This document shows, in pieces, positions 7,492 to 16,900 of a stretch of 64,000 bases of DNA (within the stretch, counting starts at the first letter, position 1; the number at the start of each line of letters is the position of its first letter). Made by a program: the position numbers and the translations under genes. The DNA comes from an uncultured Collinsella sp. (GTDB taxonomy: Bacteria; Actinomycetota; Coriobacteriia; Coriobacteriales; Coriobacteriaceae). The stretch lies in NCBI GenBank assembly GCA_902464565.1, contig CABQJV010000001.1, positions 87,056-151,055 of the forward strand, given 5' to 3'. The notes under the pieces were generated by a model. The model was given only the letters and a program-made list of their open reading frames with translations, made no database searches and was not told where the DNA came from.

Positions 7492-8583
7492 ATGGATACT
7501 CTCAACGATTTGAACGAGCGCGTCGACGCCTTTGTCGGCACCAGCTCCTTCGACGCGCCTGCCGCGACTAACGACCAGACCCCCATCGATGTTCCCGCCG
7601 AGGTTCACGAGGACATCGTCGCCTCGGTCGATTTTTCCGAGGTCGAGCTCGCAGACGAGTTCACCGAGCCCCAGGTAGCCGTGACCCCCAACGGACTGCT
7701 CCCCATGGAGCCGCTGCCCATCGACGGACGCCTGCGCAAGGCGGCCCTCCGCATGCCCGACGAGATCGAGGAGGCCAGCGGCTTTACGCTCTTCGGTCGT
7801 CGCATCAAATCACTTATCTACACCACCGACGTCGCGGTCATCCGCAACTCCAACGCCGATGCCGTCTTTGCCGTTTACCCCTTCACGCCGCAGCCGGCCA
7901 TTACGCAGGCGCTGCTGACCGTTGCCGAGTGCCCGGTCTTTGTAGGCGTGGGCGGCGGAACTACGACCGGCAAGCGCTCCGTACAGATGGCAGCCGTCTC
8001 CGAGATGCAGGGCGCGGCGGGCTGCGTGGTCAACTCCCCCGCCACTGCCGAGATGGTCGAGCACATCACCAACATCGCTGACATCCCCGTCATCGCCACG
8101 GTCGTACGCTGCGACGATGATGCGCATGCCAAAGTGCGCGCCGGAGCCAAGATCCTCAACATCGCCGCCGGCAAGAACACGCCGCAGGTTCTGCGCGAGC
8201 TGCGCGAGCACTATCCCAACCTGCCGCTCATCGCACCGGGCGGCAAAACACCCGAGAGCATCCGCGAGACCATCGCCGCCGGCGCCAACGCCATCATTTG
8301 GACACCGCCTTCGGCCCAGCAGTTGCAGACCGACATGATGCAGCGCTACCGCAAGATGAAAGAAGACGCCACGCCCGTCATCTCGCGCGACGATGTGCCC
8401 ATTATCGACCAAGTCGCCGCCGCCGAGGTCAGCCAGGTCGAGAACATGAATCCCGACGTGCCGATTCCCGACGAAGTCATCGAGCGCGTCGCTTCGATCC
8501 ACGAGCGCGTCGAGGAGCATCGCGCCAACCGTGGACTCAAGCCGTCACTGCATGGCTTCTTCTTCCGCGGAAAGAAACGCTAA
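7492..8583 (+). CDS. Uncharacterised TIM-barrel-like protein
   Basis: The 363-residue protein has an acidic, low-complexity N-terminal 85 residues and then alternating strands and helices ending in glycine loops, as in ribulose-phosphate-binding (beta/alpha)8 barrels. Visible landmarks are CPVFVGVGGGTTTGKRS near residue 145, DIPVIATVVRCDDD near 200, GAKILNIAAG, LPLIAPGGKTPESI and IAAGANAIIWTPPS. The last two resemble the phosphate-binding end of KDPG-aldolase-like barrels. It has no signal peptide. The C-terminus is a basic tail, FFFRGKKR. No clear Shine-Dalgarno sequence precedes the ATG. A terminator follows at 8596-8634, so it is probably monocistronic. I cannot name its reaction. Confidence 0.75.
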   Translation: MDTLNDLNERVDAFVGTSSFDAPAATNDQTPIDVPAEVHEDIVASVDFSEVELADEFTEPQVAVTPNGLLPMEPLPIDGRLRKAALRMPDEIEEASGFTLFGRRIKSLIYTTDVAVIRNSNADAVFAVYPFTPQPAITQALLTVAECPVFVGVGGGTTTGKRSVQMAAVSEMQGAAGCVVNSPATAEMVEHITNIADIPVIATVVRCDDDAHAKVRAGAKILNIAAGKNTPQVLRELREHYPNLPLIAPGGKTPESIRETIAAGANAIIWTPPSAQQLQTDMMQRYRKMKEDATPVISRDDVPIIDQVAAAEVSQVENMNPDVPIPDEVIERVASIHERVEEHRANRGLKPSLHGFFFRGKKR

Positions 8584-8595
8584 CCGCAACAGCAA

Positions 8596-8634
8596 GGCCC
8601 GCCCCACAAACGTGAGGCGGGCCGTTTTCGTTTG
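8596..8634 (+). terminator. Rho-independent terminator after TIM-barrel gene
   Basis: GGCCCGCC (8596-8603) and GGCGGGCC (8616-8623) form a GC stem followed by GTTTTCGTTT. Confidence 0.85.
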
Positions 8635-8664
8635 AGCAATCATGCAGCGACGTGATGGGCCAAG

Positions 8665-9555
8665 TTAATCCACGCGCTTGTCGCCCATAAAGAAGAGCGC
8701 CACCGTACCTGGTCCGGTGTGCGAACCGATCAGAGCACCGATATTGTTGATTTCAATCTTGCCTTTGAGCTGCGGAATCTGTTCCTCAATCAGCGCCGCA
8801 ACGGCCTCGGCATCCTCGCGGCACGCCGAATGGGACAAGATGCACTTACCCGAATAATCCACACCGTCCTGCACGTGTTTCATCATGGTCTTAGCCATCT
8901 CGGAAATCGCGCGCTTCTTAGTGCGAATCTTCTCACGTGGCGACAGCCCACCTTCGCAATCGACCGTCATAAGTGGGCAAATCTTAAGCGCCGTGCCGAT
9001 AATCGCGCTCGCGGCCGAAATGCGACCGCCGCGCAGGTAGCTCGACAGATCGGTCGAGAAGAACCAGTGGTGCAGGTTGAGTTTATGCTCCTCAATCCAC
9101 GCGGCCGTCTCGTCGAGCGAAACGCCGCTATCTCGCACGTCGGCGGCATACTCCACCAACAGGCCAAAGCCCGAAGACGCCCCCAGCGAATCGATGACGC
9201 GCACCTTGCCGCCCTGGGGATGGCGATCAGCGAGCATCTGCGCCGCAACGCAGGCCGATCCATACGTGCCCGAAATACCCGACGACAACGTCAGGTGCAG
9301 CACGTCTTTACCCTCGGCAACAAACGGCTCCCAAAACTCCTCGTACTCACCCACGCTCACCTGAGACGTCTTGGGCATGGCGCCCGCGGCAATCTGGGCA
9401 AAAAACTCGTCCGGCGTAATCGACTGATACAGATCGTCCGTATAGACAACATCGTCGATCTCGTAATGAAAACACACGACAGGGATATTGCGCGACGCAA
9501 AGAACTCACGGGTTCGGTCGGCGGCGGATTCACAGGTCAGGACAAAATCACTCAT
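8665..9555 (-). CDS. DegV-family fatty-acid-binding protein (FakB-like)
   Basis: DegV/FakB proteins hold a fatty acid for the FakA kinase in the uptake of exogenous fatty acids. The 296-residue length is normal. Family landmarks are VLTCESAADRTREFF at the N-terminus, MPKTSQVSVGEYEEF near residue 60, LHLTLSSGISGTYGSA near 86, RVIDSLGASSGFGLL near 118, a middle SSYLRGGRIS, and GSHTGPGTVALFF at the C-terminus. The TSQ/SSGISGT and RGGR segments line the head-group pocket in structures of the family. AAGGAG lies 7 bases before the ATG. No fakA gene is in the window, and the gene stands alone between convergent and divergent neighbours. Family assignment is firm; the ligand is inferred. Confidence 0.92.
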   Translation of the reverse strand: MSDFVLTCESAADRTREFFASRNIPVVCFHYEIDDVVYTDDLYQSITPDEFFAQIAAGAMPKTSQVSVGEYEEFWEPFVAEGKDVLHLTLSSGISGTYGSACVAAQMLADRHPQGGKVRVIDSLGASSGFGLLVEYAADVRDSGVSLDETAAWIEEHKLNLHHWFFSTDLSSYLRGGRISAASAIIGTALKICPLMTVDCEGGLSPREKIRTKKRAISEMAKTMMKHVQDGVDYSGKCILSHSACREDAEAVAALIEEQIPQLKGKIEINNIGALIGSHTGPGTVALFFMGDKRVD

Positions 9556-9817
9556 ATGAGGCTCCTTAAGTATTGCTGCGCAAATTATCGCACAGCAAGC
9601 CTAAATACGATACAAACGTCCACTATTTACCAATTCGAACCATTTGCATTGAATATCTTTATCATGAACATCCCCATCCCCGCTATGGGCCCATATGGGC
9701 AAAATCACTCCCTTCGTCTCCACCCAACCGACACATCAACCTCAACTAAATCGATTTACCAAACCGTTCAGCCGACAATTCAGCCGCCGGCGCAAAATCG
9801 AAACAAAGCCGGCGCAT

Positions 9818-9847
9818 ACTGATAAACGTTTGACGCTATTTATCAGT
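9818..9847 (+). other. Leader hairpin in the 319-base spacer before fbp
   Basis: ACTGATAAA and TTTATCAGT pair across a 12-base loop, ending 27 bases before the fbp start and followed by TTT. The remaining AT-rich spacer (9556-9817) has a short GGGCCCATATGGGC palindrome and no gene. The hairpin may be a leader element or a weak attenuator; no known riboswitch was recognised. Confidence 0.3.
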
Positions 9848-9874
9848 TTTACCAACCATATCGGAAGGTGTTTC

Positions 9875-11791
9875 ATGGTCGCATTCGATCGCAACCCGCA
9901 AGACTTTAAGTATCTGCGTCTGCTGTCGAGACAATTTCCTACCGAGCAATCCGCGTTTACCGAGATTATCAATCTCTCGGCCATTCTCAACCTGCCCAAA
10001 GGCACCGAGCATTTTATGAGCGACGTGCACGGCGAGTACGAAGCCTTTATGCACATCCTCAACAACTGCTCGGGTGTCGTGCGCGAACATGTCGACGAGA
10101 TCTTTGGCGACACGCTCTCCTTTGACGAAAAGGGCGAGCTGTGCACGCTCATCTACTACCCGCGCGAGAAGATCGAGCTGGTCCGCAGCCGGCGCGAGGA
10201 CTCCCCCACCTGGTACAAGACAATGCTCGACCAGCTCATCATAGTTGCCCGCTCGCTTTCGAGCCGCTATACGCGCTCCAAGGTGCGTAAGGCCATCCCG
10301 CGCGATTACGCCTACATCATCGACGAGCTGCTGCACACGCATCCGGACGAGAACAACTATCGTGTGCGTTATCACGAGCGCATCGTGGAGTCCATCCTAG
10401 AGACCGCAAGCGCCGACGACTTTATCGAGTCGCTCGCCTCGCTCATCAAGCGCCTGGCCGTCGACCACCTGCACCTGGTGGGCGATATCTTCGACCGTGG
10501 CGGCGGCGCGGCCAAAATTATGGACCGCCTGCTCACCTATCATTCGCTCGACATCCAGTGGGGCAACCACGACCTGCTGTGGATGGGCGCCGCTGCCGGC
10601 GAGCCCGCCTGCATCGCCACGGTGCTGCGCAACAACCTGCGCTATGACAACTACGAGATCCTCGAGAACGACTACGGCATCTCGCTGCGCGAGCTCGTCG
10701 CCTTTGCCGATGCCACCTACACCGCCGGTGAGTCCATCACCCCGCTGATCAAGGCCATCAACGTGCTGCTCTTTAAGCTCGAGGGCCAGATTATCCAGCG
10801 CCACCCCGAGTTCGACATGACCGACCGCCTGTTGCTCGACAAGATCGACCACGACACCGGCACAGTCACGCTCGCCGACGGCAGCGTATGGCCGCTCACG
10901 ACCAATGACTTCCCCACCGTCGACCCGACGGACCCCTACACGCTCACGCCCCAGGAGCAACACATCATCGACAAGCTCGTGTCCGAGTTTGTCACCGCCG
11001 ATCACCTGCATCGCCATATCGATTTCCTCTACACCCACGGCTCGATGTACAAGGTCACCAACGGCAATCTGCTGTTCCATGGCTGCGTGCCGCTCAACGA
11101 GGATGGTACCTTTAGCAGCATGAACTGCCTGGGCACCTGGCACGCAGGCCGCGATTATCTCGATTTTTGCGACCATATCGCCCGCCGAGCCTGGCGCGTG
11201 GGCGACGGCGACGCCCTCGACTGGATGTGGTACCTGTGGATCGGCTTTAACTCACCCGCCAGCGGGCGCCTGGTGCGTACCTTTGAGCGCGCCTATATCG
11301 CCGATAAGAGCACCTGGGTCGAGCCGATGGACCCGTACTTTACGCTAACCAAGTCGCCCTCGGTCTGCGACGACATCATGCGCGAGTTCGGCGTTGCCCC
11401 CATGGCATGTTCGCCGACCGGCCACATCATCAATGGCCATACGCCCGTCAAGACCACCAAGGGCGAGCAGCCCATCCGCGCCGAGGGCAAGCTGCTGGTC
11501 ATCGATGGCGGTTTCTGTCGCGCCTATCATCCCAAAACGGGTATCGCCGGCTACACGCTTATCTCGAGCTCACGTGGCTGCCGCCTCAAGTCGCACCGGG
11601 CCTTTACAACGGTTGCCGAAGCGCTCACGCGCAACGTGGACATCGAGAGCGAGACCAACCGTTTTGACCAGGCCGACCGTCGCCGCATGGTGAGCGACAC
11701 CGATACCGGTGCTAAGATCCGCAGCCAGATCCAGGACCTACGCCAACTGCTCGATGCATATAGAAACGGTGCTATCGAGAAGCGCGCCTAG
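9875..11791 (+). CDS. fbp: Fructose-1,6-bisphosphatase, class III
   Basis: The enzyme removes the 1-phosphate from fructose 1,6-bisphosphate in gluconeogenesis. The 638-residue protein is the Firmicutes-type class III form, a calcineurin-like metallophosphatase. Metal-binding motifs are MSDVHGEYEAF near residue 47, LVGDIFDRGGG near 202, WGNHDLLWMG near 229 and NGHTPVK near 520. The N-terminal FKYLRLLSRQFPT and IINLSAILNLPKGTEHF segments are family-typical. The frame is open 60 codons further upstream, but GGAAGGTG just before the ATG at 9875 and family alignment set the start there. GtrA genes follow after about 80 bases with a small CCCCGC/GCGGGG hairpin between. Confidence 0.95.
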   Translation: MVAFDRNPQDFKYLRLLSRQFPTEQSAFTEIINLSAILNLPKGTEHFMSDVHGEYEAFMHILNNCSGVVREHVDEIFGDTLSFDEKGELCTLIYYPREKIELVRSRREDSPTWYKTMLDQLIIVARSLSSRYTRSKVRKAIPRDYAYIIDELLHTHPDENNYRVRYHERIVESILETASADDFIESLASLIKRLAVDHLHLVGDIFDRGGGAAKIMDRLLTYHSLDIQWGNHDLLWMGAAAGEPACIATVLRNNLRYDNYEILENDYGISLRELVAFADATYTAGESITPLIKAINVLLFKLEGQIIQRHPEFDMTDRLLLDKIDHDTGTVTLADGSVWPLTTNDFPTVDPTDPYTLTPQEQHIIDKLVSEFVTADHLHRHIDFLYTHGSMYKVTNGNLLFHGCVPLNEDGTFSSMNCLGTWHAGRDYLDFCDHIARRAWRVGDGDALDWMWYLWIGFNSPASGRLVRTFERAYIADKSTWVEPMDPYFTLTKSPSVCDDIMREFGVAPMACSPTGHIINGHTPVKTTKGEQPIRAEGKLLVIDGGFCRAYHPKTGIAGYTLISSSRGCRLKSHRAFTTVAEALTRNVDIESETNRFDQADRRRMVSDTDTGAKIRSQIQDLRQLLDAYRNGAIEKRA

Positions 11792-11869
11792 CCCCGCCTG
11801 CGGGGATTGGCTAAACTTGCTGAGTTCGTCATCCCCGCGGCGCTCCGGCGCCACCCTAAGGCAGGTACC

Positions 11870-12265
11870 ATGCAAAAGCTCCTTGCGCAGATCATGAAGT
11901 TTGGCGTCGTCGGCGTCGTCGCCACGTTCATCGACTTTGGCATCATGAATCTGCTCCACTACGGTCTGGGCCTTAACATCCTGATCGCCAATACCAGCGG
12001 CTTTATCGTCTCGCTCATCTTTAACTACGTCGCGAGCATGAAGTACGTGTTTGCGCACAAGGAGGGCATGAGCCGCCGCCGCGAGTTCATTATCTTTGTC
12101 GTGCTGTCTGTGATCGGCCTGGCGCTCAACGACGGTATCGTGCTGGCGCTCAACGCCGGCCTGGGGCTCGAGGCCAATATCGCCAAGATTTGCGCCACCG
12201 CGCTTGTTATGGTCTACAACTTTGTGACCCGAAAGATCTTCCTGGAGGGCGACGAGACCAAGTAG
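11870..12265 (+). CDS. GtrA-family membrane protein (first of two)
   Basis: GtrA-like proteins have four TM helices and are thought to help move lipid-linked sugars for cell-surface glycan decoration. The 131-residue product has helices at about residues 10-30, 36-56, 74-94 and 101-120. The first begins FGVVGVVATFIDFGIMNLL, a GtrA hallmark. VFAHKEGMSRRREF lies between helices 2 and 3 and is shared almost word for word with the second paralogue at 12485. AAGGCAGG precedes the ATG at 11870; a longer frame from 11807 lacks a site. No glycosyltransferase partner lies nearby, so the substrate is unknown. Confidence 0.85.
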   Translation: MQKLLAQIMKFGVVGVVATFIDFGIMNLLHYGLGLNILIANTSGFIVSLIFNYVASMKYVFAHKEGMSRRREFIIFVVLSVIGLALNDGIVLALNAGLGLEANIAKICATALVMVYNFVTRKIFLEGDETK

Positions 12266-12484
12266 CTCGACCTCCTCCTTGCACTACGGGGCCCACGGAC
12301 GGCGCGCGTCGAACGCTACGTTGTTCGTGGGCCTTGCTCGTTTACGGAAGGATTTGCGACGTTTGCGGATTGTCTCTTGCAAATTTGACGAGTTCGTATA
12401 GTTCTTGGCAAAGCCCTTACGTTTCCCTTGCAAAAGCTCTAAAGTATCCTCTGCTCGATTCGTCAACGCATTGGATGTGATTAC

Positions 12485-12892
12485 GTGCGCAAGGCACTGG
12501 CACAACCTCATACTAAGCAATTCCTCAAGTTCGCTGTCGTGGGTCTTATCTCCTTTGGCATCGACTGGGGCATGCTCATTGCACTCGTCGAGCTGTTCCA
12601 CCTCGACTTTTTGATGAGCACCACGATCTCGTTTATCACGTCCGTCGTGGTCAACTACTGGCTCAGCATGAAGTACGTGTTCGACCATCGCGAGGGCATG
12701 AGCCGCAAGCGCGAGTTCACGATCTTCACCATCCTGTCGGTGATTGGTTTGGGCCTCAACGACCTGTACATGTTTGTGGGCGTCACGTTTTTGAGCATCG
12801 GCTACCAGGCCATGAAGGCCATCGCCACGTTCCTGGTCACCTGGTACAACTACTTTAGCCGTCGCTTTTTCCTCGAGGGCGCGCAGTCGTAG
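12485..12892 (+). CDS. GtrA-family membrane protein (second of two)
   Basis: This 135-residue paralogue of the preceding gene has the same four-helix layout and the shared motifs FAVVGLISFGIDWGMLI, SMKYVFDHREGMSRKREF and YNYFSRRFFLEG. The rest has diverged, so the duplication is not recent. It starts at GTG 12485, with GGATG 7 bases upstream. A strong terminator (12918-12953) closes the unit. The 219-base spacer between the two genes holds a GGCCCACG/CGTGGGCC hairpin and no gene. The two proteins may form a hetero-oligomer or act on different lipid-linked sugars; that is speculation. Confidence 0.85.
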   Translation: MRKALAQPHTKQFLKFAVVGLISFGIDWGMLIALVELFHLDFLMSTTISFITSVVVNYWLSMKYVFDHREGMSRKREFTIFTILSVIGLGLNDLYMFVGVTFLSIGYQAMKAIATFLVTWYNYFSRRFFLEGAQS

Positions 12893-12917
12893 ACGGCCCG
12901 ACATAATCTCGCTTCGC

Positions 12918-12953
12918 AGCCGGTTGGAATTCACGTTCCAACCGGCTTTTTTG
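12918..12953 (+). terminator. Rho-independent terminator after the GtrA pair
   Basis: AGCCGGTTGGAA (12918-12929) pairs perfectly with TTCCAACCGGCT (12936-12947), followed by six T residues. Confidence 0.92.
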
Positions 12954-12991
12954 TTTGCAGAGAGACCCGGCGACCCAGTCCCATTCGCATG

Positions 12992-13031
12992 AAAAACGGG
13001 CGGCTCGGATGTTTGTCCGAACCGCCCGTTT
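12992..13031 (-). terminator. Rho-independent terminator of the DUF4430 unit
   Basis: Read on the minus strand, a 16-bp stem with one wobble (arms at 13016-13031 and 12994-13009) is followed by TTTTT. It lies about 20 bases after the stop of the second DUF4430 gene and ends the riboswitch-controlled transcript. Confidence 0.88.
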
Positions 13032-13051
13032 GGCGCGCTATGTCGAGACCT

Positions 13052-13948
13052 CTAACCCGTTACGTAATACCAAACGACGTTATCGCCATTGGAGAGAACG
13101 TAGTTACTGCAGGCCGTCATGGGCGCTGTGCCGTTAACGGAGTACATCCAGCCACTCTTGGCGCCGTGCTCCTTCTCGGCCAGGCCGCCGATAGCGGCGA
13201 CATACGTTCCGTACGACGTGCCGTACGCATTGACGGAAAGGCCTAGCGCACACAGGGCATCGTAGACCGTAGCGCCCTCGTTAAAGGTGAAGGTGCCACT
13301 AGAAGACACAGGATTGCCCACGGCACTCGATGTGACCGAGACCGTTACCGTGACGTAGCCAGGCTGCTGCGAGCCGTCCTGATTGCCAGCAGAGGCGCTG
13401 CCACTGTTGGATGCAAATCCACCGCCGGACGCCGATCCGCTGCCCGAAGAAGAGCTCAATCCACCGGCGGATTCGGAGCCCTGTCCGGCAGACGTGTTGC
13501 TGGACTTCTTGCCACCCTTGCCTTCGGACTTCTTCTCTTTCGAGTCCTTGTCAGACTTCTTGTCCGAAGATTCAGACTTGTCCTTGGAATCAGATTCATC
13601 CGAATCCTTCGACCCGTCCTTCGCATTGTCCGAAGATTTGGAGTCCTTGGGCGCAGTCTTGCCCGAAGCGGTAGTCGAGCCGGAAACCGACGCATCCTTG
13701 GCAACGACGCTCTCCCCTGTCACAGCCCGCGCGATCCAATCGATGGACCATGCACTGCCGGCAGAGGGATAGACAAAACCCAGCGACACAACGATCAAGA
13801 CGACGCAGGCGGCCGTCAAGGCACCAACAAGCACCTTGCGCCGAGGGGCGGACGCCGCCGAAGCGGCGCCCTTTTGCTTTGCATCGTCGAGTTGAATGAA
13901 CGACGAGTCGGGCTGCTTGGAGTCGGCGTCCTGAGGTTTATTGGACAC
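13052..13948 (-). CDS. Membrane-anchored DUF4430 (transcobalamin C-terminal-like) protein
   Basis: The roughly 298-residue protein has a short cytoplasmic N-terminus, one TM segment (VLVGALTAACVVLIVVSLGFV, about residues 38-58), then about 110 residues of Ser/Asp/Lys/Gly-rich linker with many SDKKSDKD-type repeats. It ends in a roughly 100-residue globular domain. That domain (GTFTFNEGATVYDALCALG, a SGWMYSVNG motif, SNGDNVVWYYV) matches DUF4430, listed in InterPro as transcobalamin-like C-terminal. In transcobalamin and intrinsic factor this beta domain helps to cover bound cobalamin. The GTG at 13948 is preceded by GGTGAGG; a GTG at 13957 directly abuts the stop of the giant upstream gene. 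The two genes are thus translationally adjacent and share the predicted B12 riboswitch. I infer an outward-facing B12 or corrinoid receptor. Confidence 0.8.
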   Translation of the reverse strand: MSNKPQDADSKQPDSSFIQLDDAKQKGAASAASAPRRKVLVGALTAACVVLIVVSLGFVYPSAGSAWSIDWIARAVTGESVVAKDASVSGSTTASGKTAPKDSKSSDNAKDGSKDSDESDSKDKSESSDKKSDKDSKEKKSEGKGGKKSSNTSAGQGSESAGGLSSSSGSGSASGGGFASNSGSASAGNQDGSQQPGYVTVTVSVTSSAVGNPVSSSGTFTFNEGATVYDALCALGLSVNAYGTSYGTYVAAIGGLAEKEHGAKSGWMYSVNGTAPMTACSNYVLSNGDNVVWYYVTG

Positions 13949-13957
13949 GGCCCTCAC

Positions 13958-16900
13958 CTACCGACGCTTGGTGAATACGAACACGCCGATGACGGCAAGA
14001 CCGATCACGCCGGCCGCCACACCAGCGATGGCAAGCGGATTGAAGCCAGACTGCTGCACAGGAGCCTCAGCGGACTTCTTGGCAGTGGTCGATGCTGACG
14101 AGCCCGTGTCGGACTTCTTGTCCTTCTTGTCGGACTTATCGGAATTCTTCTTGGAATCCTTATCGTCCTTGGTCTCGGTCGTAGTCGTGGTAGACACCGG
14201 CTTCTGACCCGGAGCAACAGCACCGCCAGCCTGCTGGCCGTTTGTACCGTTACCCGAGCCGCCTTTGGAGCCAGACCCACCGTTACCGTCAGGGGCAACG
14301 GCGTTCTTGATCCACTTGGCATACAGCGTCATATCAGCCGCCACCGCAATGCTAAAGTCATACGCCTCCGTACAAGCCTCGTCAGTATACCAACCAGCGA
14401 AGGTGTAGCCTTCGCGCGTCGGATCGGCAGGCTTGGCGACAGAGCCGTTGGCAGCCGTAGTCTGAAAATCGACCTTGGACCCCTCGCCGGCATTGAACGA
14501 AACCTTAACGCCAGCATTCAGCTTGAACAGCGCGCCAGAGTCGTTGATGTAGTACAAGTTGCCCTGGGCATCACAAGCGATTGGCGAGTCACAGTAGTTG
14601 TTGTGGCCCGTTGCGCTAAACACACCAGAAGCCTCGGTGTCACCCACCTTGTAACGATATACGCCACCGCCCGAGATGTAATTGCCTTGGGCGGTGGTCT
14701 CACCATAGTTGACGGTGAAATACACGTAGGCCTCATCGCCCTGGACACTCACCAGCGGAGCGCCCTTGATGCCACCAGCAGGAAGCGCAGTGCCATCAGC
14801 AGACGAAACCAGCGTCCTGGCAAAGTTTTTGGCCGGATCAATAATCGCCAGCGCAGAGCCGCCAGCAACCTCGCCGCCAACAATCAGCTTGCCATCATAC
14901 ATCGTAGGCACACACGCGCAGCCGGTAAGGCCAAGGTCAACTACGCGCTCCTCGGTAATACGCGAAGCGGCATCCGCATCGCGTGAGTCGCCATCAGAAA
15001 TCGCCAACACGTGCAGCTTGCCGTCGCGCGAAATCAGATAGGCATGGCTGCCATCATCCGAAAGCACGCAGGTGGAGTTGACAATCGCTCCAACCGAAAC
15101 GCTGCCGAGCACATCGCCCGAAGACTTGCTGAGCATCTCGACGGTACCGGCACTGGTGGGAACCAGGACAAAGTCATCACCCACTGTAGCGCCTGTCCAG
15201 TAATAACCCTCGTCGGCATTGACATGCTGCCAAGAAACAGCGCCGGTCAGGATATTAATACGCGTCAGATGACCGTTATTGTACGTACCCTTTCCATAGT
15301 CGACATCAACGGTGCCGACATAGAGGTAATTGCCATCAACCGTCAGCTGAGAATTCGACTGAGCAGTCTCGTTCACGGAGTCAGTGACCCAAACCGTTGT
15401 GAGCGCGTCAGCCGTCAGGGCCTGGACCGCACCGCCGTCAAGCGGAACGATAACCAAACCGTTCGCATAAATCGGGCGCGAGGTGTAACCGACCGCAGCC
15501 TTAAGATTCGACTCGGCAAGGACCTCGCCCGACTCGGCGTCAATCTTTAGCAGACGCTTGTTGACGGCGAGGTATACGTTGCCGTTCACGACGATAGGTT
15601 CACTCGCGTTGGGATACGACGAACCAGAATACGCCTTCCAATCGAACGTCCAAGAGCTCGCTAGCGCACCCGTAGGCGTCGAAACGTTCTCGACCGCCGC
15701 ATTGGACTTGCCATCCCAATCGGACTTCCAACCGGACGGACGCGGGGCGCTCGGATTGACTACGACCTCGTCGGGATTGGGAACCGTATCGCCAGCAGCA
15801 TAAGCCCAGACGATCGTGTCGCCCGATTTGACAACGTAGTCATTGTCAAGCTGATTAGCAGGAACACCGTTGACGAAGAACGACCAGGCACCAGACAGCT
15901 TGGTACGATCAACCGGAGAGACGAGGCTATGGACACCCCAATAGCCCTGCTGGTCGTACATCTCAGATTCGATGCCAAGGGCATCAAAATAGGCGGCAGT
16001 GGCGTCCTTGATCGTCGTGCCCTCAACAAACACCTGCGTCGAAGGATCGGTCCAGCGCTGTGCCTTATCGCCCTTCTTGCCGATGATCTCCATCGAGACA
16101 GAAACTTGACCGGGCATGGTGCCATCGGAACCATAGACCCAGGTAATCTCATCGCCGGCCTTGAGCGTGTAGTTGCCTGCGCCGACATTGGCCTTCTTGC
16201 CGTTGACAAAGAACTGCCAGTATTTCCAGGTACTCTCGTTAACCTGCTCGGTCGAAAGCGTCACGTTCTTATTGAACGGTGACGTCAGAGAATTGAGGAA
16301 CCAACCGTACGAGCCCTTGCCCGTGTCGGCGCCAATACCGGCCTGCTTAAAGACCTGCTCGGAAAGATCGGCGGCAGTTGCGCCCTCTTCCACCAGTGCA
16401 GTCGTTGGCTGCGCCCACGTCTGCTGAGCACCCGAAGCGTCCTGACCGACAACGGTGCAGCTTACCGAAAGCCGGTCGGTGGGTGCAGCGTCGCCGTACT
16501 TCGAGTAGCACCAGACGACAGAGTCGCCCGCCTCGAGGGAGTAGCTGCCAGCGCCCACCGATGCAGCGACGCCGTTGATGAACAGCTGCCAATAGGCGCC
16601 CGTAGCATGATCGTATGCAAGAGTACGATCCGGCTCGAAAGGCGACGTAATGGAATTGAGCACCCAACCCCAAGAGCCGTTGGGGTCATAGTCGGCCTTG
16701 AGGCCGGCCTGCTTAAAGAGCTCCTCGGAAAGATCGGCGGCAGTCGAGCCGTTCTTAAGCGTGTACTGCGAAGCGGCAGCCCACGTCTGCTGCTTGCCCT
16801 TGGAATCGACGCCGATAACTGTGCACGTCGCCGTAACCTCGGGATCGTTTTGACCGCTCGTGCCCAGAACCGTGATCTTTGCCGATACGTCCTGGTTGGC

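Noticed and set aside
9695..9874. Sixty-codon N-terminal extension of fbp
   Set aside because: The extension is compositionally different (Thr/Pro/Arg-rich), and a ribosome binding site lies just before the ATG at 9875, where family members begin.
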